A DNA stretch of 64,000 nt, taken from the NCBI GenBank assembly GCA_016219275.1, contig JACRBM010000040.1, positions 124,001-188,000 of the forward strand, given 5' to 3'. Shown here piece after piece: positions 17,714 to 26,007 of this stretch (position 1 is the first letter of the stretch; each line of letters starts with the position of its first letter). The DNA comes from Chloroflexota bacterium (GTDB lineage: Bacteria > Chloroflexota > Anaerolineae > UBA4142). Made by a program: the position numbers and the translations under genes. A model generated the notes under the pieces. The model saw only the letters and a program-made list of their open reading frames with translations. It was not told the DNA's origin and ran no database searches.

Positions 17714-18895
17714 TCATCCGGCGACCTGCGCGCGTACGAATTCTTCAAATTGTTTGCCGCACCGTTCCCAGGAGTAATGCGTTTCAACCAACTGCCGCGC
17801 ATTGCGCGCGAGCCGCGCCCGCAGGTTTGCATCGCGCAACAACGCGAGCGTCTGCGCGGCGAACTCGGCGGGCGTGTCGGCAATCAAAATATTTTCGCCG
17901 TGCATCACGTCCAATCCTTCCGCGCCTTTCGCGGTGGTCACCACCGGCGTGCCAAGCGCCATCGCTTCCAAAATCTTGAGCCGCGTGCCGCCGCCGGTGC
18001 GCAGCGGCGCGACGCACGCCCACGCCTGCCCCACCGCCGGTCGAATATCGTCGAGATAACCGGTCAATGTAATGCCGTCGTCAAAGTTCAACGCGCTTGC
18101 GCCATTCGCGCGACCCGTAATCCGCAGAGTCGCGTTTGGCGCGTCCGCGCGAATGCGCGACCAAATCTCGCGCGCAAAAAAGCGCATCGCGTCCAGATTC
18201 GCGTCGTACGTCAGACTGCCGTTGAAAATCAGCGTGTTGGGTTGCGGCGAAAAGGTGGCGCGATAAAATTCCAGGTCCATCGCGTTCGGAACCACCGCGA
18301 GCGGTTTGCGATAATCGAGCAACTCGCGCGCCGCGCGCGCATCCAGTTCGGAAACCATCGTGCACGCATCGAACCGCGCGTACACTCCGCGCTCGAATTG
18401 CTGATACTTGAGAAAGGTCAGCGCGTAGCGCGCGCGTTTCAGCCAGCCCCGATGCGCGCGATACTTGTCCTGGATCCAACGCGTCATGCAATTGTGTTCT
18501 TCGAGCACGCGCACGCGCGCCGTACCCTTGAGCGCATACAACGCGACATCCAGCGTGCTCGCGATGATCGCGTCGAACGAATTCGTCGCGCACGCTTGGC
18601 GCACCCGCGCGTCCATCTCCCGATTATACGTGTCCACAATCGAGCGCGGCGTCGTCGCCAAAAAGCCGGCGACTGCCTGAGCGCGCGTGGGCTGATACTC
18701 CCTCCACGCGACCGTTTCGACAGAGCGGCAAACCTCGCGCAGAAATTCCGGCGCGGCGCGTTCGCCTTCGCGCACAAAGGACAGCAACGTAATGTCGTGT
18801 TGTGTGCCGAGCGCGCGCAAGAGATTGAACAACCGAATTCGAATGCCATTGTCCGGCGGATAAGGAAACCACGGGGTGAGCCACAAAATTCGCAT
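17714..18895 (-). CDS. family 4 glycosyltransferase
   Basis: The 393-residue GT-B enzyme opens RILWLTPWFPYPPDNGIRIR. It has LEEHNCMTRW in the acceptor domain and APLRTGGGTRLKILEAMALG plus GAEGLDVMHGENILIADTP in the nucleotide-sugar domain. It resembles the enzyme at 10923-12119 (both contain EGxxVxxGENILIAD), so the two are likely diverged paralogues. The ATG at 18895 is chosen because an open extension upstream overlaps the next gene and is arginine-rich out-of-frame sequence. Confidence 0.87.
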   Translation of the reverse strand: MRILWLTPWFPYPPDNGIRIRLFNLLRALGTQHDITLLSFVREGERAAPEFLREVCRSVETVAWREYQPTRAQAVAGFLATTPRSIVDTYNREMDARVRQACATNSFDAIIASTLDVALYALKGTARVRVLEEHNCMTRWIQDKYRAHRGWLKRARYALTFLKYQQFERGVYARFDACTMVSELDARAARELLDYRKPLAVVPNAMDLEFYRATFSPQPNTLIFNGSLTYDANLDAMRFFAREIWSRIRADAPNATLRITGRANGASALNFDDGITLTGYLDDIRPAVGQAWACVAPLRTGGGTRLKILEAMALGTPVVTTAKGAEGLDVMHGENILIADTPAEFAAQTLALLRDANLRARLARNARQLVETHYSWERCGKQFEEFVRAQVAG

Positions 18896-18906
18896 CGCGC
18901 TTTGCC

Positions 18907-19812
18907 TCAGATCGCCAACGTCGCGCCGACGCGTCGCAACACCGCATCGCGCAACGCGCGCGCGAGCGCGTCGCGATGCAAACGCCGGTCGCGCCAACGC
19001 GGGCGCAACGTGTAACTCGTCACCGTACGCGCGTGGCGCAGGAACGCGCGCAGCGTTGCCAGTCCGCCGGCGTGATGTTTGCGGAACAAGAGAAATTCGT
19101 TGCGCGCGGAATAGTACGCCACGCGCGGACTCGGTTGATAATCTACCTGGACCCCCTTGTGCCACAATTTCGCTTGTGGCACGAACAACACGCGATACCC
19201 GACGCGGCGCGCGCGCAAACACCAATCCACATCTTCCCAGTACATGAAATAATCCGTGTCGAACAGACCCACGCGCGCGAGCGCATCGCACCGCGCGAGG
19301 ATCGCGCACCCGGTCAACCACCCGACCGGTTCGACCGCGCGAAACTGTCCCTCGTCGCGTTGATTCTGTCCGCGATGAAAAAATTGCCAATCGCGCGTCT
19401 GTCCGCCGCCCGCCGATTGAATCATTGCCGGCGACGCGTGGTGATACACCAACGGACCCAACAGCGCGGCGTTGGGATGCACGTCCGCAGCGGCGAGCAG
19501 TTCATCCAACATCTCCGGCGCGACGACCACATCGTCGTTCAGCACGAGCGCGAATGCCGCGCCGCGATCCAGCGCGTAACGCAAACCGACGTTGTTGCCT
19601 TCGGCATAGCCCAGGTTGCGCGCGTTTGCGATGAGCGTCACCGCCGGATAATTTTGCTGGACGATTTCGCGCGTCGCATCCGTGGATTGATTATCCACCA
19701 CGACGATTTCCACATTTGCCGCGCGCAGCGCCAAGAGCGAATCGAGACACTCGCGAATCGTCCGCGCGCTGTTGAACGTCAAAATGACGACGACGACGTT
19801 GGGCGGATTCAT
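18907..19812 (-). CDS. family 2 glycosyltransferase
   Basis: The 301-residue enzyme opens VVVVILTFNSARTIRECLDS. It has VDNQSTDATREIV, LVLNDDVVVAPEML (metal-binding DD) and YFMYWEDVDWCLRARRVGY, the rhamnosyltransferase-like pattern. It is similar in plan to the gene at 15366-16256. The start at 19812 overlaps the upstream GT4 stop by ATGA, so it is co-translated with it. It probably acts on the cytoplasmic lipid-linked glycan. The sugar is unknown. Confidence 0.87.
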   Translation of the reverse strand: MNPPNVVVVILTFNSARTIRECLDSLLALRAANVEIVVVDNQSTDATREIVQQNYPAVTLIANARNLGYAEGNNVGLRYALDRGAAFALVLNDDVVVAPEMLDELLAAADVHPNAALLGPLVYHHASPAMIQSAGGGQTRDWQFFHRGQNQRDEGQFRAVEPVGWLTGCAILARCDALARVGLFDTDYFMYWEDVDWCLRARRVGYRVLFVPQAKLWHKGVQVDYQPSPRVAYYSARNEFLLFRKHHAGGLATLRAFLRHARTVTSYTLRPRWRDRRLHRDALARALRDAVLRRVGATLAI

Positions 19813-20942
19813 GCGCGCTCCGCCACGTGCGCGTACCACGCGCGCGTCTGCCGCGCCGCTTCGCGCCATGAGAATTGCGCTGCGCGCGCGAAACCCAGGT
19901 CGCGCAGACGTTGCGCTTCTGCCGGATCGGACAACACGCGCGCGAGGTGCCGCGCCCACGTCGCTGCGTCTTCGGCATCGGCGATGAGCGCCGCGCCACC
20001 GGCGACTTCGGGAATCGCGCCGCGATCCGATGCGAGGACGGGCGCGCCGCATGTCATCGCTTCGAGCATCGGCAAACCAAAACCTTCGATCCACGATGGA
20101 AACGCGAATGCCGCCGCCAGGTTGTACAGCGCAACCAAATCCTGTCGCGGCGGTCGTATCAACAAACGCGCGTGTCCTGCGCTGACCGCCTCGTGAATGA
20201 TCGGCAACACCCGGTCGGTGCGCGCAAAGAAAACGAGTTGATGCCGCGCGCGAATCTCATCCGGCAACAATCGCCAGGCGCGCACCAACACCGCCGGATT
20301 TTTGAGTCCATCCGCCAACACAAACGGTTTGGTCAACTGATACTGCTGCCGCACCGCATCCAACTGGGTCGCGTCGAGCCGGCGCAAATCCGTCGTCGGC
20401 GCTTCCGGCACCACCGCGATTTTGCGCGGGTCGCACGCGCTCGCGCGCGCGATTTCGCGCTTGGCGTACTCGGACACCGTCAGAATCAACGCTGTGCGCG
20501 ACAACGCCGCGCGCGACAAGGCGTGCAGGTACGTCATCATCACGACCGTGCGCGGATGTTTGGAATGCCCGCGCCAAATTTCCCACAACGGCATCACGTT
20601 GATGGCATCGTGGAGAGTAATGATCGCGCGCACACCGCGCGGCGCGAAACCATAGTTCGCCGGAAAGTGCGCCACGTCGAGTTGATCACGCGCCATCCAC
20701 CGCGCCATCGCCCAATCGTTGTAGACGCTCGAAAATGGATTGCGGTACGGCAACCACCGCACCGTGACCGGCGGCGGCACGTCGCGCAGTTCAAACGCGC
20801 GCTTGGTGTCGGCGTACAAAAAGACCGCGTCGCCGTTCGCTTGCGCCAGCAGTTCGGGTACCAGGTTCGCGACGTAGGTATGCACCCCGCCGACGAGTCC
20901 GTGCGAAAGATAACGCACATCAATGCCAATTCGCAAAGTCAT
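19809..20942 (-). CDS. family 4 glycosyltransferase (mannosyltransferase-like)
   Basis: The 377-residue GT-B protein begins LRIGIDVRYLSHGLVGGVHTY, typical of the WbdB/MtfB-like subgroup. It has ITLHDAINVMP and TVSEYAKREIARA in the acceptor domain. The C-terminal half has AFAFPSWIEGFGLPMLEAMT, which carries the E-x7-E nucleotide-sugar site, and SDRGAIPEVAGGAAL. Related enzymes often transfer mannose from GDP-mannose, but the donor here is inferred only by resemblance. It is coupled by ATGA to the downstream GT2 gene. Confidence 0.88.
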   Translation of the reverse strand: MTLRIGIDVRYLSHGLVGGVHTYVANLVPELLAQANGDAVFLYADTKRAFELRDVPPPVTVRWLPYRNPFSSVYNDWAMARWMARDQLDVAHFPANYGFAPRGVRAIITLHDAINVMPLWEIWRGHSKHPRTVVMMTYLHALSRAALSRTALILTVSEYAKREIARASACDPRKIAVVPEAPTTDLRRLDATQLDAVRQQYQLTKPFVLADGLKNPAVLVRAWRLLPDEIRARHQLVFFARTDRVLPIIHEAVSAGHARLLIRPPRQDLVALYNLAAAFAFPSWIEGFGLPMLEAMTCGAPVLASDRGAIPEVAGGAALIADAEDAATWARHLARVLSDPAEAQRLRDLGFARAAQFSWREAARQTRAWYAHVAERA

Positions 20943-20969
20943 CCTTTTGTTCTATAACGATGAAAATGG

Positions 20970-22286
20970 TCACGCCGATTGGAGTACGAGTTCCCGGTAG
21001 AGTCCCGACAACTGGTTGACTTCTTGCTCGAAAGTGCGAAACACCGTCTCCGCGTTTCGCAAACGCGGCAAGAGGTCTGGCTCGTCGAGCAGGCGTTGCA
21101 ATTGTCGCGCGAGGTCGCGCGCGTCGTCCACGCGAAAAACCAAACCGTTGCGTTCGTGTTGCACCAACTCGGCGACGCCGCCGAGATTCGAGCCAATCAC
21201 GGGAACGCCGACCGCTTGCGCTTCGAGAATCGTGTTCGGACTATTTTCGACCCAGCGCGACGGCACGACCAACACATCGAGATCGGCGAGCACTTGCCAG
21301 ACTTGCGCGCCGCGAAATTCGCCCGCCCATGTCACGTTGGCGAGATCGCGCATCTGCGCGCGCAACGCGTGCGCGTACGCGTCCTCGCCGGCGGCGGAGC
21401 CATACAAACGCAACTCGCGGGGATGCTCGCCGCGCAACTGCGCCCACGCGTCGAGAATCAAATCCACGCCTTTGTGTCGCTTCATCTGTCCCATGTAGCC
21501 GACGCGCAACACTGGCGATGGTTTCCGCAACACACATTGGTCGAGCTGAACACCTTGCCGCCACGCGCGCATGCGTTCCGCTGGCGCGCCGCGGGCGATG
21601 TACTGATCCGCCAGGTACTGCGACGGCGAAATCATCACGCGCGCATGACCAAGCAGGCGCATCAACGTTTCGGCGCGCGCGATTTGTGCGGGCACGCCAA
21701 CTTGATCGGCGAGCGCCGGCACGCGTGCGACCGCGCGCCAAAGTTGGTCCGCCGCGCGCGGAAATTTTCGCGCGGGCACGCGATACCGCCGCAGCTCCTC
21801 GGCATGACAACGCGCGCACCCGATTGGCGTCGGTCCGTCACACCGCGCGCCGTCCCAGCGAATCAAATTGATCCGCTGGCAAATCCACCAATAATCCGTC
21901 AACGACACAACCGTCGGGATGTGTTGTTCTGCCGCCACGCGCAGAACACTCGCGGTAAGCAAGTAACCGCTGAAGAGATGCACAACGTCGGGTCGCCACT
22001 CGGCGATCAGTTCTTTCACCGCGTCGCCGGTTTGCGGATTGTCGTAACTTGCGCGGTACTGCGCGTGGTTGTCGAACGCGCGCAACGCGAGCCGCCGCAC
22101 GCACACGCCGTCTTGATCGCGTTCGTCCCAGGATGGTTGCGGCGGCGTGTCCACGACCGACTCGATGCAGAGCACCCGGACTTGGACGCCCTGCGCCACG
22201 AGCGCGCGCGCTGTGCGTTCGGCGCGTCGCTCCGCGCCGCCGTTGTGCGTGGGCGGATAACCATGCACCGCAATCAAGATTCGCAA
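20970..22286 (-). CDS. family 4 glycosyltransferase with cysteine-rich insert
   Basis: The 438-residue GT-B enzyme starts ILIAVHGYPPTHNGGAERR and has VVPSRWVENSPNTILEAQAV plus SNLGGVAELVQHERNGLVF. In the N-terminal domain it carries a Cys cluster (WWICQRINLIRWDGARC, then GCARCHAEE), seen in a GT4 subfamily and possibly metal-binding. The start is a TTG at 22286, followed directly by CGAATCTTG; GAGG lies about 6 bases upstream and there is no nearby ATG. It probably extends the repeat unit. Confidence 0.86.
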   Translation of the reverse strand: MRILIAVHGYPPTHNGGAERRAERTARALVAQGVQVRVLCIESVVDTPPQPSWDERDQDGVCVRRLALRAFDNHAQYRASYDNPQTGDAVKELIAEWRPDVVHLFSGYLLTASVLRVAAEQHIPTVVSLTDYWWICQRINLIRWDGARCDGPTPIGCARCHAEELRRYRVPARKFPRAADQLWRAVARVPALADQVGVPAQIARAETLMRLLGHARVMISPSQYLADQYIARGAPAERMRAWRQGVQLDQCVLRKPSPVLRVGYMGQMKRHKGVDLILDAWAQLRGEHPRELRLYGSAAGEDAYAHALRAQMRDLANVTWAGEFRGAQVWQVLADLDVLVVPSRWVENSPNTILEAQAVGVPVIGSNLGGVAELVQHERNGLVFRVDDARDLARQLQRLLDEPDLLPRLRNAETVFRTFEQEVNQLSGLYRELVLQSA

Positions 22287-22300
22287 GGTCGCCTCATCCT

Positions 22301-24148
22301 TTATTGCCTCGAGACCACCAAACGCACGGTGTTTTGAGGTGATTTACCCAATACAATCGGCAAACCTTGAGCTAGATCCAAACCGGTATAACTCGTCGTG
22401 ATGCTAGTTGACAGATCGGTAACACGATAGATGCGCGTGGGTTCGACAACGTACCATTCAGGCAAGCCATTCACACGAGGGGACTCGATGGGCATATTCC
22501 AAATCGTCTGATGACGCGGCAGGTCAAAATGGAGTACGCCACGCCATTCTTCTTCCCCGGCAATATGAATGTAGAGCAAATCCTTGTCACGATCTAGCGC
22601 GGCGCCTACACGTACGCGTGGCGACCAGGGATCAGACCAAAGACCCTGCGTTTTCCAAAAACCGTACAATAAACTCGTGCGCACAAAATTACCATCCAAG
22701 TACCAACCTTCAACAAATCCGCTTGCGCGCTGTTTGAGAAACAACACCTCAATTTCATCATCCACCCATTGCCGCGCTTCGGGAATATCGAACCATGGCA
22801 AAAGGTACAGCATAGACTCGAGGGAGTCAGCATAGCCATCTGCCTGCGGACCGTACTCCCAATCCAACGACCGTTTGGTCGCAACAGTCCGCATCATTTC
22901 CGCAATTTGACTCGAATAGCGCGATGTGCCTTCCGCTAAATCAAATGTGTGAAAAGCCGCCAGCAAATAACCCCACGTATCGAGCACCTGATTGTTAAAG
23001 GGCTTGCCGGTCGTCAAATCAACACTTCGCATCCACAAGCCCTCCTCTGTTCTACCGGTTTGGAGAACTTGGTCAAGAAAATCTTGCAGCGGTTGGCGAT
23101 AGCGGATTGCCTGTGGGCGATCTAGAACCTTTTCGAGCAAGTAAAGTTCGGACAAACCCATCACGATTTCACTACCGTGATCCATTAAACTAAAGACAAA
23201 GACGCCAGAATTGTATTCTGCGGCAGGGCGAAAACGCGGGTCTTCGGGCAAGGGCTTGGCATTCTTGAAATCCCAATAATTCGCCGTCAAACCGCGATTT
23301 GCCGGAATGACCTCGAACAAATAGGTATCGGCAATTCGTTCTGCCATTTGAAGATAACGTTCATCGCGCGTGATCCAGTACAATCGGCATAAAACTTGCA
23401 TCCAAGATCCGTTGATTTCTGTGCCATTCGAGAGGATGGGACCGGCGCGACTTGGCACACGCGCCAAGTCCATCACACCATCCGTGAGTTCTATCGAGCG
23501 GCTGTACCAAGGTTCCTGACGCCCAAATCGTTCCACAATCGAGACCAATCCATCTCGGCTATACTCAGCAGCCGACTTGATAGCATAATCCGGGTCGGGT
23601 TTCGTAACTGCCTTTGAACGAATTTCGATTTCACAAGTCAATCCGCCACACAGTGCGCGTTCGGTGAACACTGTTTTTTCCCAACCGGCTCGGTCAGCCG
23701 GCGCAAGATAGAAACTCGCAATAACCAGATGCGCATACAAGTTTCCACCCGCCGCGTCGGGACTCCAGATGTTGTACCAGGGAGATGCCGCGTAGGGAAG
23801 CAGACCGGTCGCTGGGTCGCGTAGACCCTTCCACGCATCTAACGCCAGCCAAGCATGCTGAAATGCTTCTTGACTCAGGGTTGCATTCAACATCGCCACT
23901 TGGGCATACTCGGCGCGCCCGTAAGCGTCGTACACGGAATTTACCACCGCGCGCCGTACAGTCACTCGGTCCGCCGACGCGTTTGGCGCGATATACAGCG
24001 GTAATGCCGGCGGCAATAGATTGAATTGCCGCAACAACGCAACACTCCGCGATTGAAACCCTGGGCGGGTGACAATCATTATGGCGAGAACAACCAAGCT
24101 CACAAGAACCAAAAACAATAGCGGTGAAATCCGGAGGGGGCGTTTCAT
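22301..24148 (-). CDS. membrane-anchored protein of unknown function, possible toroid-fold carbohydrate enzyme
   Basis: The 615-residue protein has one N-terminal transmembrane/signal helix (LLFLVLVSLVVLAIMIV, about 10-26), then a long helical domain rich in Trp, Tyr and Asp. Paired segments such as LALDAWKGLRDPATGLLPY, GNLYAHLVIASFYL and ILSNGTEINGSWMQVL recall (alpha/alpha)6-barrel glycosidases, lyases or epimerases. The C-terminus (about 510-615) looks like a beta domain. It should lie outside the membrane. G+C is lower than in the neighbouring genes. It overlaps the downstream-reading amidotransferase-like gene by ATGA, so it is part of the operon. A role in trimming or modifying the polymer is a guess. 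Confidence 0.55.
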   Translation of the reverse strand: MKRPLRISPLLFLVLVSLVVLAIMIVTRPGFQSRSVALLRQFNLLPPALPLYIAPNASADRVTVRRAVVNSVYDAYGRAEYAQVAMLNATLSQEAFQHAWLALDAWKGLRDPATGLLPYAASPWYNIWSPDAAGGNLYAHLVIASFYLAPADRAGWEKTVFTERALCGGLTCEIEIRSKAVTKPDPDYAIKSAAEYSRDGLVSIVERFGRQEPWYSRSIELTDGVMDLARVPSRAGPILSNGTEINGSWMQVLCRLYWITRDERYLQMAERIADTYLFEVIPANRGLTANYWDFKNAKPLPEDPRFRPAAEYNSGVFVFSLMDHGSEIVMGLSELYLLEKVLDRPQAIRYRQPLQDFLDQVLQTGRTEEGLWMRSVDLTTGKPFNNQVLDTWGYLLAAFHTFDLAEGTSRYSSQIAEMMRTVATKRSLDWEYGPQADGYADSLESMLYLLPWFDIPEARQWVDDEIEVLFLKQRASGFVEGWYLDGNFVRTSLLYGFWKTQGLWSDPWSPRVRVGAALDRDKDLLYIHIAGEEEWRGVLHFDLPRHQTIWNMPIESPRVNGLPEWYVVEPTRIYRVTDLSTSITTSYTGLDLAQGLPIVLGKSPQNTVRLVVSRQ

Positions 24149-26007
24149 TCGCGCGCGTCCACCAAATCTCGAAACATCATCTCAATTGTTATCAGAGGCG
24201 CGATTTTGCCAATCGTCCACAATTCGTTACCGCTCAAGTGGCGTTCCCATAACGAGCGCACCGCTTCCTCGCGAAAAATTCCGCGCGCGCGCGTCCGTTC
24301 GTCAAAGAGAATGTCCTCCGCCCATGTACGCAAATCGGTACGCAACCACTGTTCGTAATCCGCGTAGAGCGTCGCGTGGTCGCCGAACATCGGCGAGATA
24401 ACTTTATGCACGCCACGCTTGAGTTTCTGCGTGACGAACGCAAATGTCCACGAGCCTTCTTTCGAAATCGGCAATTCATCGTCAGTCGTCGGCACGCGCG
24501 CAAATGCCGGGGCGCTTTTCAAAAGCACCTCCTTTTGCAGACGGCGATCATAACCTAGCTCGTACGGCAACGCGTAGCAAAACGAAATCAAGTCGGGATC
24601 AAAGTACGGAAAGCGGTACTCGATGTACGCGCGTCCAAAAATTCCGGCATAAACGATATAGCGCAAAAAGTGATTGACGATGTTGAACGCGAACGCGCGT
24701 TGCGGATACGCCACACCGTCGTAGGCGCGGACTTCGGCGATGAAACTTTCAAATGCAAGCTCGCGCACGCGCGGATAAAACGCGTCCGCGTACAAATATC
24801 TTTCTTCCGCGAACGTGATACCGGGCCACGTGTATTTTTGGCTATACAACTGGAACAAGAGCGAATTGAACGCGATGTCATCCGGGGCATTGACGAGATG
24901 GCGCGGCACGAAATTCGGTTGCGTCCACAACAAATCGCCCAGCCCGGAAATGTTCACGTCCACATGTTGACGCGCTTCGCGCAATGTGGTGATGCCGTGC
25001 ATGTGAATCCAGGAATGAAAGCCCTCGGTCAACGCGACGTGAAAATCCGCCCACTCTTTGACCCAGTTGCCGTTTTCGTACCGATCATAGTGATGGTGCG
25101 CGCCTGCCACACGCGCGATTTGCCGCGCGTACACCTCATCACGACACCCGGCTTGCCCGAACGTAAAAGTGTGAATCGGATGGACATTCGGCGGCAACAA
25201 TCCAACAATGCTACGTCCATCCAATCCGCCGCTCAAGAATACGCCGATCCGTTGCGGACCTTGAGTCATCTTGGCGAGCGCGGCGCGGAATAAACGCGTC
25301 GCTTCTTCGGCTGCCTCCTCAAATGTCGTGGATGCCGGGAGTGGCGCGACGCGACGAATGTCCCAATAGCATTCGGTCGTCAGCGCGCCGGTCGCGCCAT
25401 CGCAACGGAGAATGCTCGCAGGCGGGAGCATCATCACATCGCGAAAAAACGTTTTGAAACCGAGCAGATGTTGAAAGCGCAGATATTCGGCGGTCGCGTC
25501 ATCGCGCAACGCGCGACTGATCCCGCGATCCGCCAGCACGGCTTTCATTTCCGGCGCGAACAAGAATCGTTTGCCCACTTGGGCGGTAAAGGTCGGATAG
25601 AGCGCAAAGCGGTCGTTGCACAGCCATAAGCAATTCTGCCGCGCATCCCACAGCGCGATGACGAACGCGCCGTCCAATTGGCACACAAAATCCTTGCCCT
25701 GTTTTTCGTACAATGCCAGCGCGATTTGCTCGTCCGTGGTCGCGCCGGTGGCGCGCGCGAGCGCCGCGCGATTGTAGAACTCGCCCGCCATCGTCAGCGC
25801 GAGCGTATGTTCGGCGTTCCACACCGGTTGCGGCGCGGCGTTGAAAATACCGATACCGATTTGTCCCAGTGCGATGCCACACCTGGGATCAGCGAACTGC
25901 TGCGCGACAAACCACTCGCGATGCGTCAGTCGCTTTGCCATGGCGTCGGCTAGCACAACGATGTCGGTCTTGCGCTCGGCATCCAAGACGCCAAAAATTC
26001 CACTCAT
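24145..26007 (-). CDS. asparagine-synthetase-like protein with altered glutaminase site (copy 1)
   Basis: The 620-residue protein has the AsnB layout: an N-terminal Ntn glutaminase fold (about 1-200) and a C-terminal adenylating synthetase domain. The first residues are MSGIFG, so the nucleophilic Cys after Met is Ser. The glutamine-binding NGEIYN motif reads AGEFYN. The ATP pyrophosphatase loop is FLSGGLDGRS instead of SGGLDS. By analogy with beta-lactam synthetase it may join a substrate to another amine without using glutamine. Ser as a working nucleophile cannot be excluded. It overlaps both neighbours by ATGA. Confidence 0.8.
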   Translation of the reverse strand: MSGIFGVLDAERKTDIVVLADAMAKRLTHREWFVAQQFADPRCGIALGQIGIGIFNAAPQPVWNAEHTLALTMAGEFYNRAALARATGATTDEQIALALYEKQGKDFVCQLDGAFVIALWDARQNCLWLCNDRFALYPTFTAQVGKRFLFAPEMKAVLADRGISRALRDDATAEYLRFQHLLGFKTFFRDVMMLPPASILRCDGATGALTTECYWDIRRVAPLPASTTFEEAAEEATRLFRAALAKMTQGPQRIGVFLSGGLDGRSIVGLLPPNVHPIHTFTFGQAGCRDEVYARQIARVAGAHHHYDRYENGNWVKEWADFHVALTEGFHSWIHMHGITTLREARQHVDVNISGLGDLLWTQPNFVPRHLVNAPDDIAFNSLLFQLYSQKYTWPGITFAEERYLYADAFYPRVRELAFESFIAEVRAYDGVAYPQRAFAFNIVNHFLRYIVYAGIFGRAYIEYRFPYFDPDLISFCYALPYELGYDRRLQKEVLLKSAPAFARVPTTDDELPISKEGSWTFAFVTQKLKRGVHKVISPMFGDHATLYADYEQWLRTDLRTWAEDILFDERTRARGIFREEAVRSLWERHLSGNELWTIGKIAPLITIEMMFRDLVDARE

